Source: an uncultured Pelagibacteraceae bacterium
Lineage (GTDB): Bacteria; Pseudomonadota; Alphaproteobacteria; Pelagibacterales; Pelagibacteraceae
NCBI GenBank assembly: GCA_902558815.1
Contig: CACEFF010000002.1
Span: 1 to 64,000 of the forward strand
DNA length: 64,000 nucleotides
Reading direction: 5' to 3'
Part shown: piece after piece, positions 16,681-25,414 of the stretch
Layout: each line of letters begins with the position of its first letter
How positions within the stretch are numbered: the first letter of the stretch is position 1
The notes under the pieces: generated by a model
What the model saw: only the letters and a program-made list of their open reading frames with translations
Told to the model about the DNA's origin: nothing
Databases searched by the model: none
Translations under genes and position numbers: made by a program

Positions 16681-16821
16681 TATTCAACTTATAATTGTTA
16701 GTTATTTCAAATGTTTAATTATACACTCATGTAAAAAATGCATAGGTGTTATTAAGTAAAAGTACAATCTTTAACAGTCTTTATTTGGTATCACAAGGCC
16801 CAGAATTATAAAGGAGAGAAA

Positions 16822-18228
16822 ATGAGTGCAAGCGATGTTTTAAAAACTATTAAGGATAAAGAGATTGAATACGTAGATTTAAGATTTACTGATCCAAGAG
16901 GTAAACTTCAGCATGTAACCATGGATGCTAAAATGGTTGATGATGAAATGTTAAATGATGGAATATTTTTTGATGGTTCCTCTATCGCAGGCTGGAAAGC
17001 TATAAACGAGTCAGACATGATACTAAAGCCTGATTTATCAAGATCAATTGTAGATCCTTTTACATCTCATAATACTTTAAATCTTTTTTGTGATATTTTG
17101 GATGCAATAAAAAAAGATCCTTACGAAAGAGATCCTAGAGGTACAGCAAAAAAAGCTGAAGCATACTTAAAGAGTTCAGGTATTGGAGATAAAGCATTTT
17201 TTGGACCTGAGGCAGAATTTTTTGTATTCGATGACGTAAGATTTAAAAATGATATGAATGAAACAGGTTTTAAAATTGACAGTAAGGAAGGCCCTTACAA
17301 TTCTGGCAGAGAATATGAAAATGGAAACATGGGTCATAGACCTGGAATTAAAGGTGGCTATTTCCCTGTTCCGCCAGTGGATAGTGAACAAGATATGAGA
17401 AGTGAATATTTGAAAGCAATGAAGGACATGGGTATTAAAGTTGAAAAACATCACCATGAAGTTGCTCCAAGTCAACATGAGCTTGGAATGTATTTTGGAA
17501 CTTTAGTAGATCAAGCAGATAATTTACAACTTTACAAGTATGCAGTACATATGGTTTCTCATTCATTTGGAAAAACGGCAACATTTATGCCTAAACCTGT
17601 TAAAGGTGATAACGGTTCAGGAATGCACGTTCATCAATCAATTTGGAAAGGAGATACAGCATTATTTTCTGGAGATAAATATGCTGGTTTATCCGATACT
17701 GCACTACATTATATTGGTGGAATTTTAAAACATGCTAAGGCTATAAACGCATTTTCAAATGCAACTACTAATAGCTACAAAAGATTAATTCCAGGATTTG
17801 AAGCTCCTGTTTTATTAGCTTACTCAGCAAGAAACAGATCAGCATCATGTAGGATTCCTATTACTTTAAGTAAAAAGGCTGCAAGATGTGAAATTAGATT
17901 TGGTGATGCGGCAGGTAACCCTTATTTAACTTTTGCAGCTATGTTAATGGCTGGTTTAGATGGAATTAAAAATAAAATCGATCCAGGTAAGTCATTTGAT
18001 AAAGATCTTTATGCATTATCAGAAGATGAAGTTAAAAAAATTCCAACTGTTTGTGGATCTCTAAGAGAAGCTATGGAGAGTTTAGATAAAGATAGAGATT
18101 TTTTAAAACAAGGGAATGTTTTCACTGACGATCAAATAGATGCCTACATTGCATTAAAATTTGAAGAAATACACAACTTTGAACATACTCCTCATCCGAT
18201 TGAGTTCGAAATGTATTACAGCTGTTAA
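16822..18228 (+). CDS. glnA: Glutamine synthetase, type I
   Basis: 468 residues, exactly the size of proteobacterial GS-I. The beta-grasp N-domain is followed by the catalytic barrel with [17 protein letters not shown] (metal-binding), [10 protein letters not shown] (ATP/glutamate) and FMPKP. Tyr397 in DLYALSEDE corresponds to the adenylylation site, so GlnE-type control looks possible. The enzyme makes glutamine from glutamate, ammonia and ATP. A strong AAGGAGAG precedes the ATG. In most alphaproteobacteria glnB (PII) is adjacent; here it is not, which agrees with the PII-independent nitrogen response reported for SAR11. No sigma-54 site was seen in the 141-base upstream gap. Confidence 0.97.
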   Translation: MSASDVLKTIKDKEIEYVDLRFTDPRGKLQHVTMDAKMVDDEMLNDGIFFDGSSIAGWKAINESDMILKPDLSRSIVDPFTSHNTLNLFCDILDAIKKDPYERDPRGTAKKAEAYLKSSGIGDKAFFGPEAEFFVFDDVRFKNDMNETGFKIDSKEGPYNSGREYENGNMGHRPGIKGGYFPVPPVDSEQDMRSEYLKAMKDMGIKVEKHHHEVAPSQHELGMYFGTLVDQADNLQLYKYAVHMVSHSFGKTATFMPKPVKGDNGSGMHVHQSIWKGDTALFSGDKYAGLSDTALHYIGGILKHAKAINAFSNATTNSYKRLIPGFEAPVLLAYSARNRSASCRIPITLSKKAARCEIRFGDAAGNPYLTFAAMLMAGLDGIKNKIDPGKSFDKDLYALSEDEVKKIPTVCGSLREAMESLDKDRDFLKQGNVFTDDQIDAYIALKFEEIHNFEHTPHPIEFEMYYSC

Positions 18229-18231
18229 ATA

Positions 18232-18402
18232 TTACTGTCTAGTTTTAGCAATTTTATTTTTGCCAGAACCTTTTTTAACAATGTAATCTTGTGTTCCGTT
18301 TGCTCCAGTTTCTACAGACTTAATAAGAGATCTTAAAAATCCTTTTCTCTTTTCTTTTCTGTCTTCACTATTTAGCAAATTTCTAAATTCAAAAACATTC
18401 AT
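18232..18402 (-). CDS. Small hypothetical protein, 56 aa
   Basis: An uninterrupted 56-codon frame from ATG 18400-18402 to TAA 18232-18234, filling the gap between glnA and sufA. The peptide (starts MNVFEFRNLLNSEDRKEKR, ends KNKIAKTRQ) is basic, has a mixed amphipathic N-terminal part, a GTQDYIVKKGSGKNK tail, and no membrane segment. Its use of all codon positions and the absence of other content in the gap support coding. A TATAAT box lies on the minus strand only about 15 bases upstream of the ATG, so the message would have a very short leader. I do not recognise it. Confidence 0.6.
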   Translation of the reverse strand: MNVFEFRNLLNSEDRKEKRKGFLRSLIKSVETGANGTQDYIVKKGSGKNKIAKTRQ

Positions 18403-18459
18403 GTAAAATAAATATATTATATATGCATTTTTTGCAATACTGATATGTTCAAAATGGGA

Positions 18460-18792
18460 CTATACTTTAAAAGACTCCCCACAGCCACAACGCTCAGTTT
18501 CATTTGGGTTATTAAAAACAAATGTTGAGGAAAAGTCCTCTTTCTTATAATCCATTTCTGTTCCTAAAAGATACATAACTGCTGCTGAATCGATGTAAAC
18601 TTTAACACCTTTATCCTCTATTACTTCATCATTAGGATTAACCTGTTTTGAATATTCCATAACATAAGACATCCCAGCACATCCTCCAGACTTTACCGAA
18701 ATTCTCAACCCAACTGTATTTTTTTTAGCACTAGACATTATTTCTTTTATTCTTGAAGCAGCATTGTCACTTAATTTAATTATTGAATTCAT
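18460..18792 (-). CDS. sufA: A-type iron-sulfur carrier (SufA/IscA/ErpA family)
   Basis: 110 residues with the three conserved cysteines of A-type carriers: C38 (KSGGCAGMSY), C102 and C104 (ERCGCGESF). It receives Fe-S clusters from the SufBCD scaffold and passes them to target apoproteins. It is the last gene of the suf run and overlaps the sufT stop by one base. The start ATG 18790-18792 and length fit the family. Which A-type subclass it is cannot be told from motifs alone. Confidence 0.93.
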   Translation of the reverse strand: MNSIIKLSDNAASRIKEIMSSAKKNTVGLRISVKSGGCAGMSYVMEYSKQVNPNDEVIEDKGVKVYIDSAAVMYLLGTEMDYKKEDFSSTFVFNNPNETERCGCGESFKV

Positions 18793-19088
18793 TATAAATT
18801 TAACTCCAATTTAGCTGCATCAGACATCATATCCTTTGTCCATGGTGGATCCCAAACTAACTCAACATCAACATTCTCTATTTCTTCCACTTGCATAGCA
18901 CTGTCTTTAACCTCTTTTGGCAAACTCTCAGCTACTGGACAGTTTGGACTTGTTAGAGTCATTTTTATTTCAGCTTTATCTTTATTGACCTTAACATCAT
19001 AAATCAAACCTAGTTCATAAATATTTACTGGTATTTCAGGATCGTAGATTTTTTTAAGTTCTGCAATAATTTTATCTTTTATTCCCAT
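18792..19088 (-). CDS. sufT: Iron-sulfur assembly factor SufT (MIP18/DUF59 family)
   Basis: 98 residues, one MIP18-family domain. The pattern DPEIPVNIYELGLIYDV, then LTSPNCPVAESLP with the conserved C50, and the C-terminal WDPPWTKDMMS are diagnostic. Proteins of this type help mature Fe-S proteins and are common in SUF operons of alphaproteobacteria. It follows sufU by five bases and touches sufA, so it is cotranscribed with the rest of the suf genes. Confidence 0.93.
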   Translation of the reverse strand: MGIKDKIIAELKKIYDPEIPVNIYELGLIYDVKVNKDKAEIKMTLTSPNCPVAESLPKEVKDSAMQVEEIENVDVELVWDPPWTKDMMSDAAKLELNL

Positions 19089-19093
19089 AAATA

Positions 19094-19558
19094 TTATTCC
19101 TCTGTACTAATTTCTTTTCCATTGTTCTCCATTGCTGAAACTAACGTATGCCATGATAATGTAGCACATTTCACTCGCATTGGATATTGTTTTACTCCTG
19201 ATAAACACATCAATTTTGTTTTATCATCTTCTTTTAAAATATTAGATTTAAGTGCTGGGTTTTCTTTTATCATACCTAAAAAATCTTCAATAATTTCCTT
19301 TGCTTCGTTATCGCTTTTACCTTTGATCAAATCTGTCATAATAGAAGCTGATGCCATTGAAATAGCACAACCACTACCTTCAAAAGAAATATCCTCTACT
19401 TTTCTTTGATCATTTAATTTTAAATAAACATGTACATTATCTCCACATAATGGATTATTTCCTTTAGCATCTTTATTAAAATTATTTGTCTTACCTAAGT
19501 TTCTAGGGTTCTTACCATGCTCTAGTATTATTTCTTGATATAATTCTTTTAAGTTCAT
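19094..19558 (-). CDS. sufU: SufU/IscU-like iron-sulfur scaffold or sulfur-transfer protein
   Basis: 154 residues with the IscU fold and the three ligand cysteines C38 (NNPLCGDNV), C64 (GSGCAISMAS) and C131 (RVKCATLSWHT). The insertion of about 20 residues before the last cysteine (around KENPALKSNILKEDD) is a mark of SufU rather than IscU. SufU accepts persulfide from SufS. Its ATG overlaps the end of sufS (19555-19558). Confidence 0.92.
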   Translation of the reverse strand: MNLKELYQEIILEHGKNPRNLGKTNNFNKDAKGNNPLCGDNVHVYLKLNDQRKVEDISFEGSGCAISMASASIMTDLIKGKSDNEAKEIIEDFLGMIKENPALKSNILKEDDKTKLMCLSGVKQYPMRVKCATLSWHTLVSAMENNGKEISTEE

Positions 19559-20775
19559 TTTAAATCAAAAATCTTTTTACATTTATTAATAGACTCATTT
19601 AGTTGGTCAAAATCTTCTTTTGTATTGTACACACCTACTGAAGCTCTAGCGCTTGCTGGTATTTCTAATTTATCATGAAGTATTTGACAGCAATGATGGC
19701 CAGCTCTTATTGCTACACCATCTTCGTCTAAGATCGTTGCAATATCGTGTGGGTGCACACCTTCTATAGTAAATGATAAAACTCCACCTTTATTTTTTGG
19801 ATTGCCAATTATTTTTACAGAGTTATTTTTTCTTAAAACTTCTTGACCATACTCAATTAATTCTTTTTCATGTTTTATAATATTTTCAATGCCAATATTT
19901 TCTAAAAATTTAATTGACTGATCAAATGCTATTACTTGTGCAGTAGCCATTGTTCCTGCTTCATATTTATTTGGTAAATCTCCATAAGTAATTCTATCTT
20001 TCTTTACTTCTTTAATCATTCCTCCTCCACCTTGATAAGGTGGTAATTCCTCAAGCCATTTTTTTTTACCATATAAAATTCCTAATCCTGTAGGTCCATA
20101 CATTTTATGACATGAGATAGCATAAAAATCACAATCAAGATCTTGTACGTCTATTTTTAAATGAGGGGCACCCTGACACCCATCTACTACTACTATAATT
20201 CCTTTAGAGTGAGCAAGTTCAGTTATCTCTTTGATTGGTAGTATTGCTCCAGTAACGTTTGATAGATGATTAACTGCTATAACCTTGGTTTTTGGTGTTA
20301 TCATTTTTTCAATATTCTCAATAGGAATTTCACCTTGATCATTAATTTCTGCAAAATTAATCTTTATATTTTTTGATTTTCTTAAATAATGCCATGGCAC
20401 ATAATTAGAATGATGTTCAAGTTCAGTTAATAATATTTCATCCCCCTCATCTAGGTATTTTTGTCCTAAAGTATTTGCCACTAGGTTAAGTGCTTCGGTC
20501 GCACCTTTTGTAAAAACAATCTCATTTTTATCCTTTGCATTTATATATTTTTGAACTGAGGACCTTGTGTTTTCATACAAATTAGTGGCGGCTACTGCTA
20601 AATAATGGATACTTCTTCCTACATTAGAAAATTGTTTTGTATAAAACTCATTTATCCTATCAATAACCACTTTAGGTTTTTGAGAAGAGTTAGCGCTATC
20701 TAAATAAACTAAGTCATTATTTTGTATCTTTTCATCAAATATAGGAAATTCTTTTTTAATATTATCTATATTCAT
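19555..20775 (-). CDS. sufS: Cysteine desulfurase SufS
   Basis: 406 residues, group II cysteine desulfurase. PLP is bound by K224 in AISCHKMYGPTG, next to the H-K motif; the active cysteine is in RAGHHCCQIL (C362 or C363). It removes sulfur from cysteine and passes it, as persulfide, to SufU. Coding overlaps sufD upstream by four bases and sufU downstream by four, showing tight coupling. No irregularities were seen. Confidence 0.96.
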   Translation of the reverse strand: MNIDNIKKEFPIFDEKIQNNDLVYLDSANSSQKPKVVIDRINEFYTKQFSNVGRSIHYLAVAATNLYENTRSSVQKYINAKDKNEIVFTKGATEALNLVANTLGQKYLDEGDEILLTELEHHSNYVPWHYLRKSKNIKINFAEINDQGEIPIENIEKMITPKTKVIAVNHLSNVTGAILPIKEITELAHSKGIIVVVDGCQGAPHLKIDVQDLDCDFYAISCHKMYGPTGLGILYGKKKWLEELPPYQGGGGMIKEVKKDRITYGDLPNKYEAGTMATAQVIAFDQSIKFLENIGIENIIKHEKELIEYGQEVLRKNNSVKIIGNPKNKGGVLSFTIEGVHPHDIATILDEDGVAIRAGHHCCQILHDKLEIPASARASVGVYNTKEDFDQLNESINKCKKIFDLK

Positions 20776-22019
20776 TCTTTAAATCCAATCATGTTTTTAA
20801 TTAAATCTTTAATTTCTGTATCTGTTATTTTTTCAACTACATCTATTAAAAAACCATTAATCAAAAGTTCTTTTGACTGTTGATAGTTTAATCCTCTCGA
20901 CATTAAATAAAATATTGAGTTTTCATCAAGACTTCCTGATGCAGATCCATGAGAGCATTTAACATCATCTGCATATATTTCTAATTCTGGCTTAGCATTA
21001 AATTCAGAAGTTTCATCAAGTAAAATTGCTTTACTTAATTGATATCCATCAGTTTTTTGTGCTTTAGAGTCTACAAATATTTTACCTTGATATGCAGATT
21101 TTGAATTTTTTCCCAAAACACTTTTTATTAATTGATAACTTTTTGTATTTTCAACTAAATGGTTAATTATAGTTCTTATTTCGTGATGTTGCTCATTATT
21201 AAGAGAAAAAATACCATTTACAAATGCTGAAGAATATTCTCCTTTTAAGTTACAATTAATTTCATTTTTTGAAAAACTCGATCCTGAAGATAAGATAAAA
21301 GTCTCTGAGATACTGTTGTTATCTTGTTCAATATTATTATATGAATATCTAATATTCTTATTTTGCACTTTATCAATCTTATAATTTTTTAAAATAGCAC
21401 CTTCTTTTAAATCAAAATTATAAAAAATATTTATAAAATTACTTTCTGCTGCATCATTAAATAAGTCTATTAATTTTAAAGAACTATTTTGTTCTAGTTG
21501 AAATTCTAATTTAGGATTAATATTTTTAGATTTTATTTTATTATTTGTGGTGTGATAAATCACAAGAGGTTTTTTCAAAGAATAGTCTTTTTTTACTGTT
21601 ATTTTATAATTTTTATTTGAAAAAGCATTATTTAAAGATAATAGTGAATTACTGTCTTCTAATTCATTCACAAATTTAAAATTGTCATTAATTTCAATCT
21701 TATCATGATCTTCATGAGTAAAATCAACCTTCTCTATACTTCCATTTATAAATATAATTTTATTATGTTCAAAATCTTTTACAAAAATTGAAGTATCAAG
21801 TTCGTTAGAGATTGAATAATCGTTATAAAAACTTAATTCTCCAATATTTTTTTTAATGATTTGGCTTAAGTCTGAAAATTTCCAATTTTCAAGTTTTTTA
21901 CTTGGAAAACCAGTATCTAAAAATTTATTTAAATGTTTTTTTTTTAACTCAACATCTTTTTCGGTAAGAGCTGAAGTTTTAACTATTTTTTCAAAATCTA
22001 TTTTAATTTGTTCAGTCAT
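20772..22019 (-). CDS. sufD: Fe-S assembly scaffold component SufD
   Basis: 415 residues. The N-terminal half is poorly conserved and Lys/Asn-rich; the C-terminal part has the SufB/D beta-helix and motif pattern, with SAYQGKIFVDSKAQKTDGYQ and DDVKCSHGSASGSLDENSIFYLMSRGL. With SufB and two SufC it forms the SufBC2D complex on which new clusters are built. The gene starts one base after the sufC stop and overlaps sufS by four bases. Confidence 0.94.
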   Translation of the reverse strand: MTEQIKIDFEKIVKTSALTEKDVELKKKHLNKFLDTGFPSKKLENWKFSDLSQIIKKNIGELSFYNDYSISNELDTSIFVKDFEHNKIIFINGSIEKVDFTHEDHDKIEINDNFKFVNELEDSNSLLSLNNAFSNKNYKITVKKDYSLKKPLVIYHTTNNKIKSKNINPKLEFQLEQNSSLKLIDLFNDAAESNFINIFYNFDLKEGAILKNYKIDKVQNKNIRYSYNNIEQDNNSISETFILSSGSSFSKNEINCNLKGEYSSAFVNGIFSLNNEQHHEIRTIINHLVENTKSYQLIKSVLGKNSKSAYQGKIFVDSKAQKTDGYQLSKAILLDETSEFNAKPELEIYADDVKCSHGSASGSLDENSIFYLMSRGLNYQQSKELLINGFLIDVVEKITDTEIKDLIKNMIGFKE

Positions 22020-22755
22020 TTAATTAAAGTTTTCATATCCTTTTTTTTCTAATTCTAACGCTAATTCTGGTCCTCCAGATTTTATTATTTTTCCGTTCAT
22101 TAAGACATGAACGAAATCTGGTTTTATATAGTCTAATAATCTTTGATAGTGAGTGATAATTAAAAAAGAATTTTCTTTACTCCTCAATGTGTTTACTCCA
22201 TCAGACACAACCTTTAAAGCATCAATATCTAAACCAGAGTCAGTTTCATCTAAAATAGATAATTTAGGTGCCAAAATCGACATTTGTAAAATTTCGTTTT
22301 TCTTTTTTTCTCCTCCAGAAAAACCAACATTTAGTTGCCTATTTAATTTTTCTTCATCAAATTTTAATTCTTTGGCTTTTTCTTTTACAAGTTTCAAAAA
22401 TTCTATTGCATCAAGTTCCTTTTTTTCCTTTTGCTTTTCTTATTGCATTTAAAGAGGTTTTTAAAAAAATATTGGTATTTACTCCTGGAATTTCTAATGG
22501 ATATTGAAAAGCTAAAAATATTCCTTTATGGGCTCTTTCTTCAGTTTCAAGTTCAAATAAATTTTTATCCTCAAAAAGTACTTCTCCAGATATTTTATAT
22601 CCTTTTTTACCAGATAAAATATTAGACAATGTGCTTTTACCTGAGCCATTCGGACCCATGATTGCATGAACTTCACCAGGATTAATATTAAGTGAAAAAT
22701 TTTTTAAAATTGATTTGTCCTCAATGTTTGCAGTTAAATTATTTATTTTTAACAT
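22020..22755 (-). CDS. sufC: Fe-S assembly ATPase SufC, with an apparent one-base frameshift
   Basis: The region encodes a complete SufC of about 244 residues, but in two frames. Residues from MLKINNL through Walker A (GPNGSGKST) to [10 protein letters not shown] are in one frame, which then stops at 22411. The rest ([18 protein letters not shown], signature FSGGEKKK, Walker [13 protein letters not shown]) is in another. The switch is at a run of seven A on the coding strand (T7 at 22420-22426); six A would give one intact frame. SufC powers the SufBCD scaffold and should be essential. A sequencing error, polymerase slippage on the run, or a real mutation are all possible. Confidence 0.88.
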
Positions 22756-24197
22756 TAACCGACGCTCCCCTCTAAGCTAATACCAACAAGTTTTTGGGCT
22801 TCTACAGCAAATTCCATTGGTAATTGTTGGAGTACTTCTTTGCAAAATCCGTTTACGATTAATCCAACAGCCTCCTCTGGATTTAAACCTCTTTGTTGAC
22901 AATAATGTAATTGTTCCTCACTTATTTTAGAAGTTGTGGCTTCATGTGCAATGTTTGAGTCAAAATTTTTGTTTTTAATATACGGGACAGTATGAGCTCC
23001 ACATTTATTTCCCATTAATAAAGAATCACACTGAGTGTAATTACTTGAATTTTTTGCTTTTGAATTGATATCAACTAATCCTCTGTAAGTCATATCTGAA
23101 AATCCTGCGCTAATACCTTTTGATATAATCTTGCTCTTAGTATTTTTTCCCAAATGAATCATCTTAGTCCCAGTATCAGCTTTTTGATGATTATTTGTTA
23201 TAGCGATAGAATAAAATTCACCTATTGAATTATCTCCTTTTAATATACAACTAGGATATTTCCAAGTTATGGCTGAACCAGTTTCTACCTGGGTCCAAGA
23301 AATTTTAGAATTTTTTCCTTTACACAAACCTCTTTTAGTTACAAAATTATATATTCCCCCTTTACCATTTTCGTCTCCTGGATACCAGTTTTGAACTGTT
23401 GAATATTTTATTTCAGCATCATCGAGAGCAATTAATTCTACATTGGCAGCATGTAGTTGGTTTTCATCTCTCATTGGTGCTGTGCACCCTTCTAGATAAC
23501 TTACATAACTTCCCTTATCTGCTATAATTAAAGTCCTCTCAAATTGCCCTGTTTCCGATGCATTGATTCTAAAATAGGTAGATAGTTCCATTGGGCATTT
23601 GATTCCTTCGGGGATATAAACAAATGATCCATCGGTAAATACAGCAGAATTTAAAGTTGCAAAGAAATGATCTGTTGTTGGTATGACTGTTCCTAAATAT
23701 TTTTTAACTAGATCTGGATGTTTTTGAATAGCTTCAGACATAGAACAAAAAATTATTCCTTGTTTAGTTAATTCATCTTTAAAAGTTGTTGCAACAGAAA
23801 CAGAGTCAAAAACAGCATCAACAGCAATACCATTTAACCTTGCTTGCTCTTGCAATGGTATGCCGAGCTTTTTATAAGTTTCTAAAAGTTTAGGATCAAG
23901 TTCATCAAGGCTTTTCGGTTTATCATCCATACTTTTAGGTGCTGAATAATAATATAAATCTTGATAATCTATTTTTGGATATTTTGGTTTTTGCCAATTA
24001 GGTTCTTTTAACTGTTTAAATCTTTCAAATGCTTTTAATCTAAAATCTAACATCCATTTTGGCTCCTTTTTAATATTGGAAATAAATTTAATTACATCCT
24101 CATTCAAACCTTTTGGTGCTCTGGTATTTTCTATATCAGTTGAAAACCCATATTTATAATCTTTTAACTTTTCTATATCTTTTTCTCTTTTATCCAT
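22755..24197 (-). CDS. sufB: Fe-S assembly scaffold SufB
   Basis: 480 residues, normal for SufB and highly conserved. Landmarks include [25 protein letters not shown]-type sequence around the middle, [19 protein letters not shown] with a conserved cysteine, and [21 protein letters not shown] near the end. It is the core scaffold of SufBC2D. It is the second gene of the operon, overlaps the iscR end by eight bases, and touches sufC. Confidence 0.97.
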   Translation of the reverse strand: MDKREKDIEKLKDYKYGFSTDIENTRAPKGLNEDVIKFISNIKKEPKWMLDFRLKAFERFKQLKEPNWQKPKYPKIDYQDLYYYSAPKSMDDKPKSLDELDPKLLETYKKLGIPLQEQARLNGIAVDAVFDSVSVATTFKDELTKQGIIFCSMSEAIQKHPDLVKKYLGTVIPTTDHFFATLNSAVFTDGSFVYIPEGIKCPMELSTYFRINASETGQFERTLIIADKGSYVSYLEGCTAPMRDENQLHAANVELIALDDAEIKYSTVQNWYPGDENGKGGIYNFVTKRGLCKGKNSKISWTQVETGSAITWKYPSCILKGDNSIGEFYSIAITNNHQKADTGTKMIHLGKNTKSKIISKGISAGFSDMTYRGLVDINSKAKNSSNYTQCDSLLMGNKCGAHTVPYIKNKNFDSNIAHEATTSKISEEQLHYCQQRGLNPEEAVGLIVNGFCKEVLQQLPMEFAVEAQKLVGISLEGSVG

Positions 24198-24624
24198 TTG
24201 AAACTCTTCTTTCAGAATTATCTTTAACTAAATCCTCTAAACTTTTTTTATCAAAAAAATTATTAATATGATTTTCAAGTTCATCCCAAAGATTATGTGT
24301 AAGACATTTTACAGCCTTACCATTACATCCTTTTTTTGACTCTTTTTTACATTGAACTGTTTTGACTTTTTCGTCTACTGCCTCAAAAATATTTATAAGC
24401 TTTATTTCTTTAGCTTTTTTATTTAAAATGTAACCCCCCTGAGTGCCTCTCACACTTTGAACAATTTCTTTTTTTCTTAATTTTAAGAATATTTGCTCTA
24501 AATAATCCAAGGAAATTCCTTGTCTTAGTGAGATGTCTCTTAGAGAAACTGGATTAATATTATTAAATCTCGCCAGGTCTACTAAGGCCATTACCGCATA
24601 TCTACCTTTAGATGTAAGTTTCAT
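24190..24624 (-). CDS. iscR: Rrf2-family iron-sulfur regulator IscR
   Basis: 144 residues: winged helix-turn-helix ([18 protein letters not shown], then [19 protein letters not shown] and VRGTQGGY), a linker, and a cluster-binding segment with C92, C100 and C107 plus H110, almost the spacing of E. coli IscR. It should sense Fe-S status and repress its own suf operon when loaded with a cluster. An IscR type-1 site overlaps the -35 of the promoter just upstream. RBS AAGGAT precedes the ATG. Confidence 0.93.
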   Translation of the reverse strand: MKLTSKGRYAVMALVDLARFNNINPVSLRDISLRQGISLDYLEQIFLKLRKKEIVQSVRGTQGGYILNKKAKEIKLINIFEAVDEKVKTVQCKKESKKGCNGKAVKCLTHNLWDELENHINNFFDKKSLEDLVKDNSERRVSNG

Positions 24625-24643
24625 AAATCCTTATTTTACGGGA

Positions 24644-24671
24644 TATATATAAACCCGACTAAAATAGTCAA
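24644..24671 (-). promoter_or_regulatory. Promoter of the iscR-suf operon
   Basis: On the minus strand, TTGACT (24666-24671) is a near-consensus -35 and TATATA (about 24644-24649) a -10, with 16 bases between them. Transcription would start about 10-15 bases before the iscR RBS. The -35 lies inside the IscR-like palindrome, which suits repression by holo-IscR. Confidence 0.65.
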
Positions 24672-24675
24672 GTAT
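24651..24675. promoter_or_regulatory. IscR type-1-like operator
   Basis: AAACCCGACT AAAAT AGTCAAGTAT read on the plus strand matches the published type-1 IscR consensus ATASYYGACTRWWWYAGTCRRSTAT at 24 of 25 positions by hand alignment. It covers the -35 of the iscR promoter. It implies autorepression of iscR-suf as in other proteobacteria. Confidence 0.8.
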
Positions 24676-24699
24676 CTAAAATAAAAAAAAGCTAACATT

Positions 24700-24728
24700 T
24701 TGTCACGCAGTTGTGATAAACCTAATTT
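24700..24728 (+). promoter_or_regulatory. Candidate promoter for the alpha/beta hydrolase gene
   Basis: TTGTCA at 24700-24705 and TAATTT at 24723-24728 with a 17-base spacer. This puts the transcription start close to 24735, the first base of the Fur-like box. The -10 is weak, so this is tentative. Confidence 0.4.
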
Positions 24729-24734
24729 TTTTTT

Positions 24735-24753
24735 GAGAATGATAATCAATAAC
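24735..24753. promoter_or_regulatory. Fur-like box
   Basis: GAGAATGATAATCAATAAC matches the classic 19-bp Fur box GATAATGATAATCATTATC at 16 of 19 positions. It ends four bases before the hydrolase ATG and lies about 110 bp upstream of iscR on the other side. Iron-dependent repression of the hydrolase gene is the simplest reading. Alphaproteobacteria often use Irr or RirA instead of Fur, so the protein that binds it is not certain. Confidence 0.65.
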
Positions 24754-24757
24754 AATT

Positions 24758-25414
24758 ATGGATAATAAAATTTTAGAAATATTTATTCCAGGACCAGCTG
24801 GAAGGCTTGAAGCTAAGTATTATAAAAGTAAAAAAAATACGTCCCCTATTGCTCTAGTATTACAACCGCATCCTCAATATGGAGGAACAATGAATAATAA
24901 AGTTGTTGTTGAAACTTTTAATACATTTTTGGAAAATGATTTTTCAGTTTGTAGAGTTAATTTTAGAGGTGTTGGTAAAAGTGATGGAGAATTTGATAAT
25001 GGACAAGGTGAATTAGCTGATGCAGCTGCTGCTTTAGATTGGTTAGAAAGAGAAAACTTTGATAATTCTCAATGCTGGGTATCAGGTTTTTCTTTTGGTT
25101 CATTAATTGCTATGCAATTATTAATGAGAAGACCAGAAATAAATAGATTTGTTGCTATATCCCCTCAACCAAATGTTTACGATTTTTCTTTTTTGTCACC
25201 ATGTCCTACATCAGGTTTAGTTATTTTCGGAAAAAAAGATGAGCTGGTCCCAACCGAATATATTTTAGAACTCGACAAAAGATTAAGCGCACAAAAAGGA
25301 ATAAAGGTTGATTTTCAAGGCTTAGCAGAAACAAACCATTTTTTTACTTCAAAAGAAGATTTGTTAGTTAAAAATTTAGATAAATATATCAAAAAAGAAA
25401 CAGCGTTATATTAA
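24758..25414 (+). CDS. Alpha/beta hydrolase (COG2945-like)
   Basis: 218 residues, a small serine hydrolase with no signal peptide. Nucleophile S112 in SGFSFGS, acid D161 in FGKKDELV, and H194 in AETNHFF form the triad; QPHPQYGGTMNNKVV near residue 36 is the family oxyanion region. This group is widespread in alphaproteobacteria with unknown substrates. A Fur-like box directly precedes the ATG, so iron control is likely. Its stop shares TTAA with the stop of anmK on the other strand. Confidence 0.85.
   Translation: MDNKILEIFIPGPAGRLEAKYYKSKKNTSPIALVLQPHPQYGGTMNNKVVVETFNTFLENDFSVCRVNFRGVGKSDGEFDNGQGELADAAAALDWLERENFDNSQCWVSGFSFGSLIAMQLLMRRPEINRFVAISPQPNVYDFSFLSPCPTSGLVIFGKKDELVPTEYILELDKRLSAQKGIKVDFQGLAETNHFFTSKEDLLVKNLDKYIKKETALY

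Noticed and set aside
16681-16821. Possible riboswitch or sigma-54 promoter upstream of glnA
   Set aside because: No GG-N10-GC element and no stable stem-loop could be drawn by eye.
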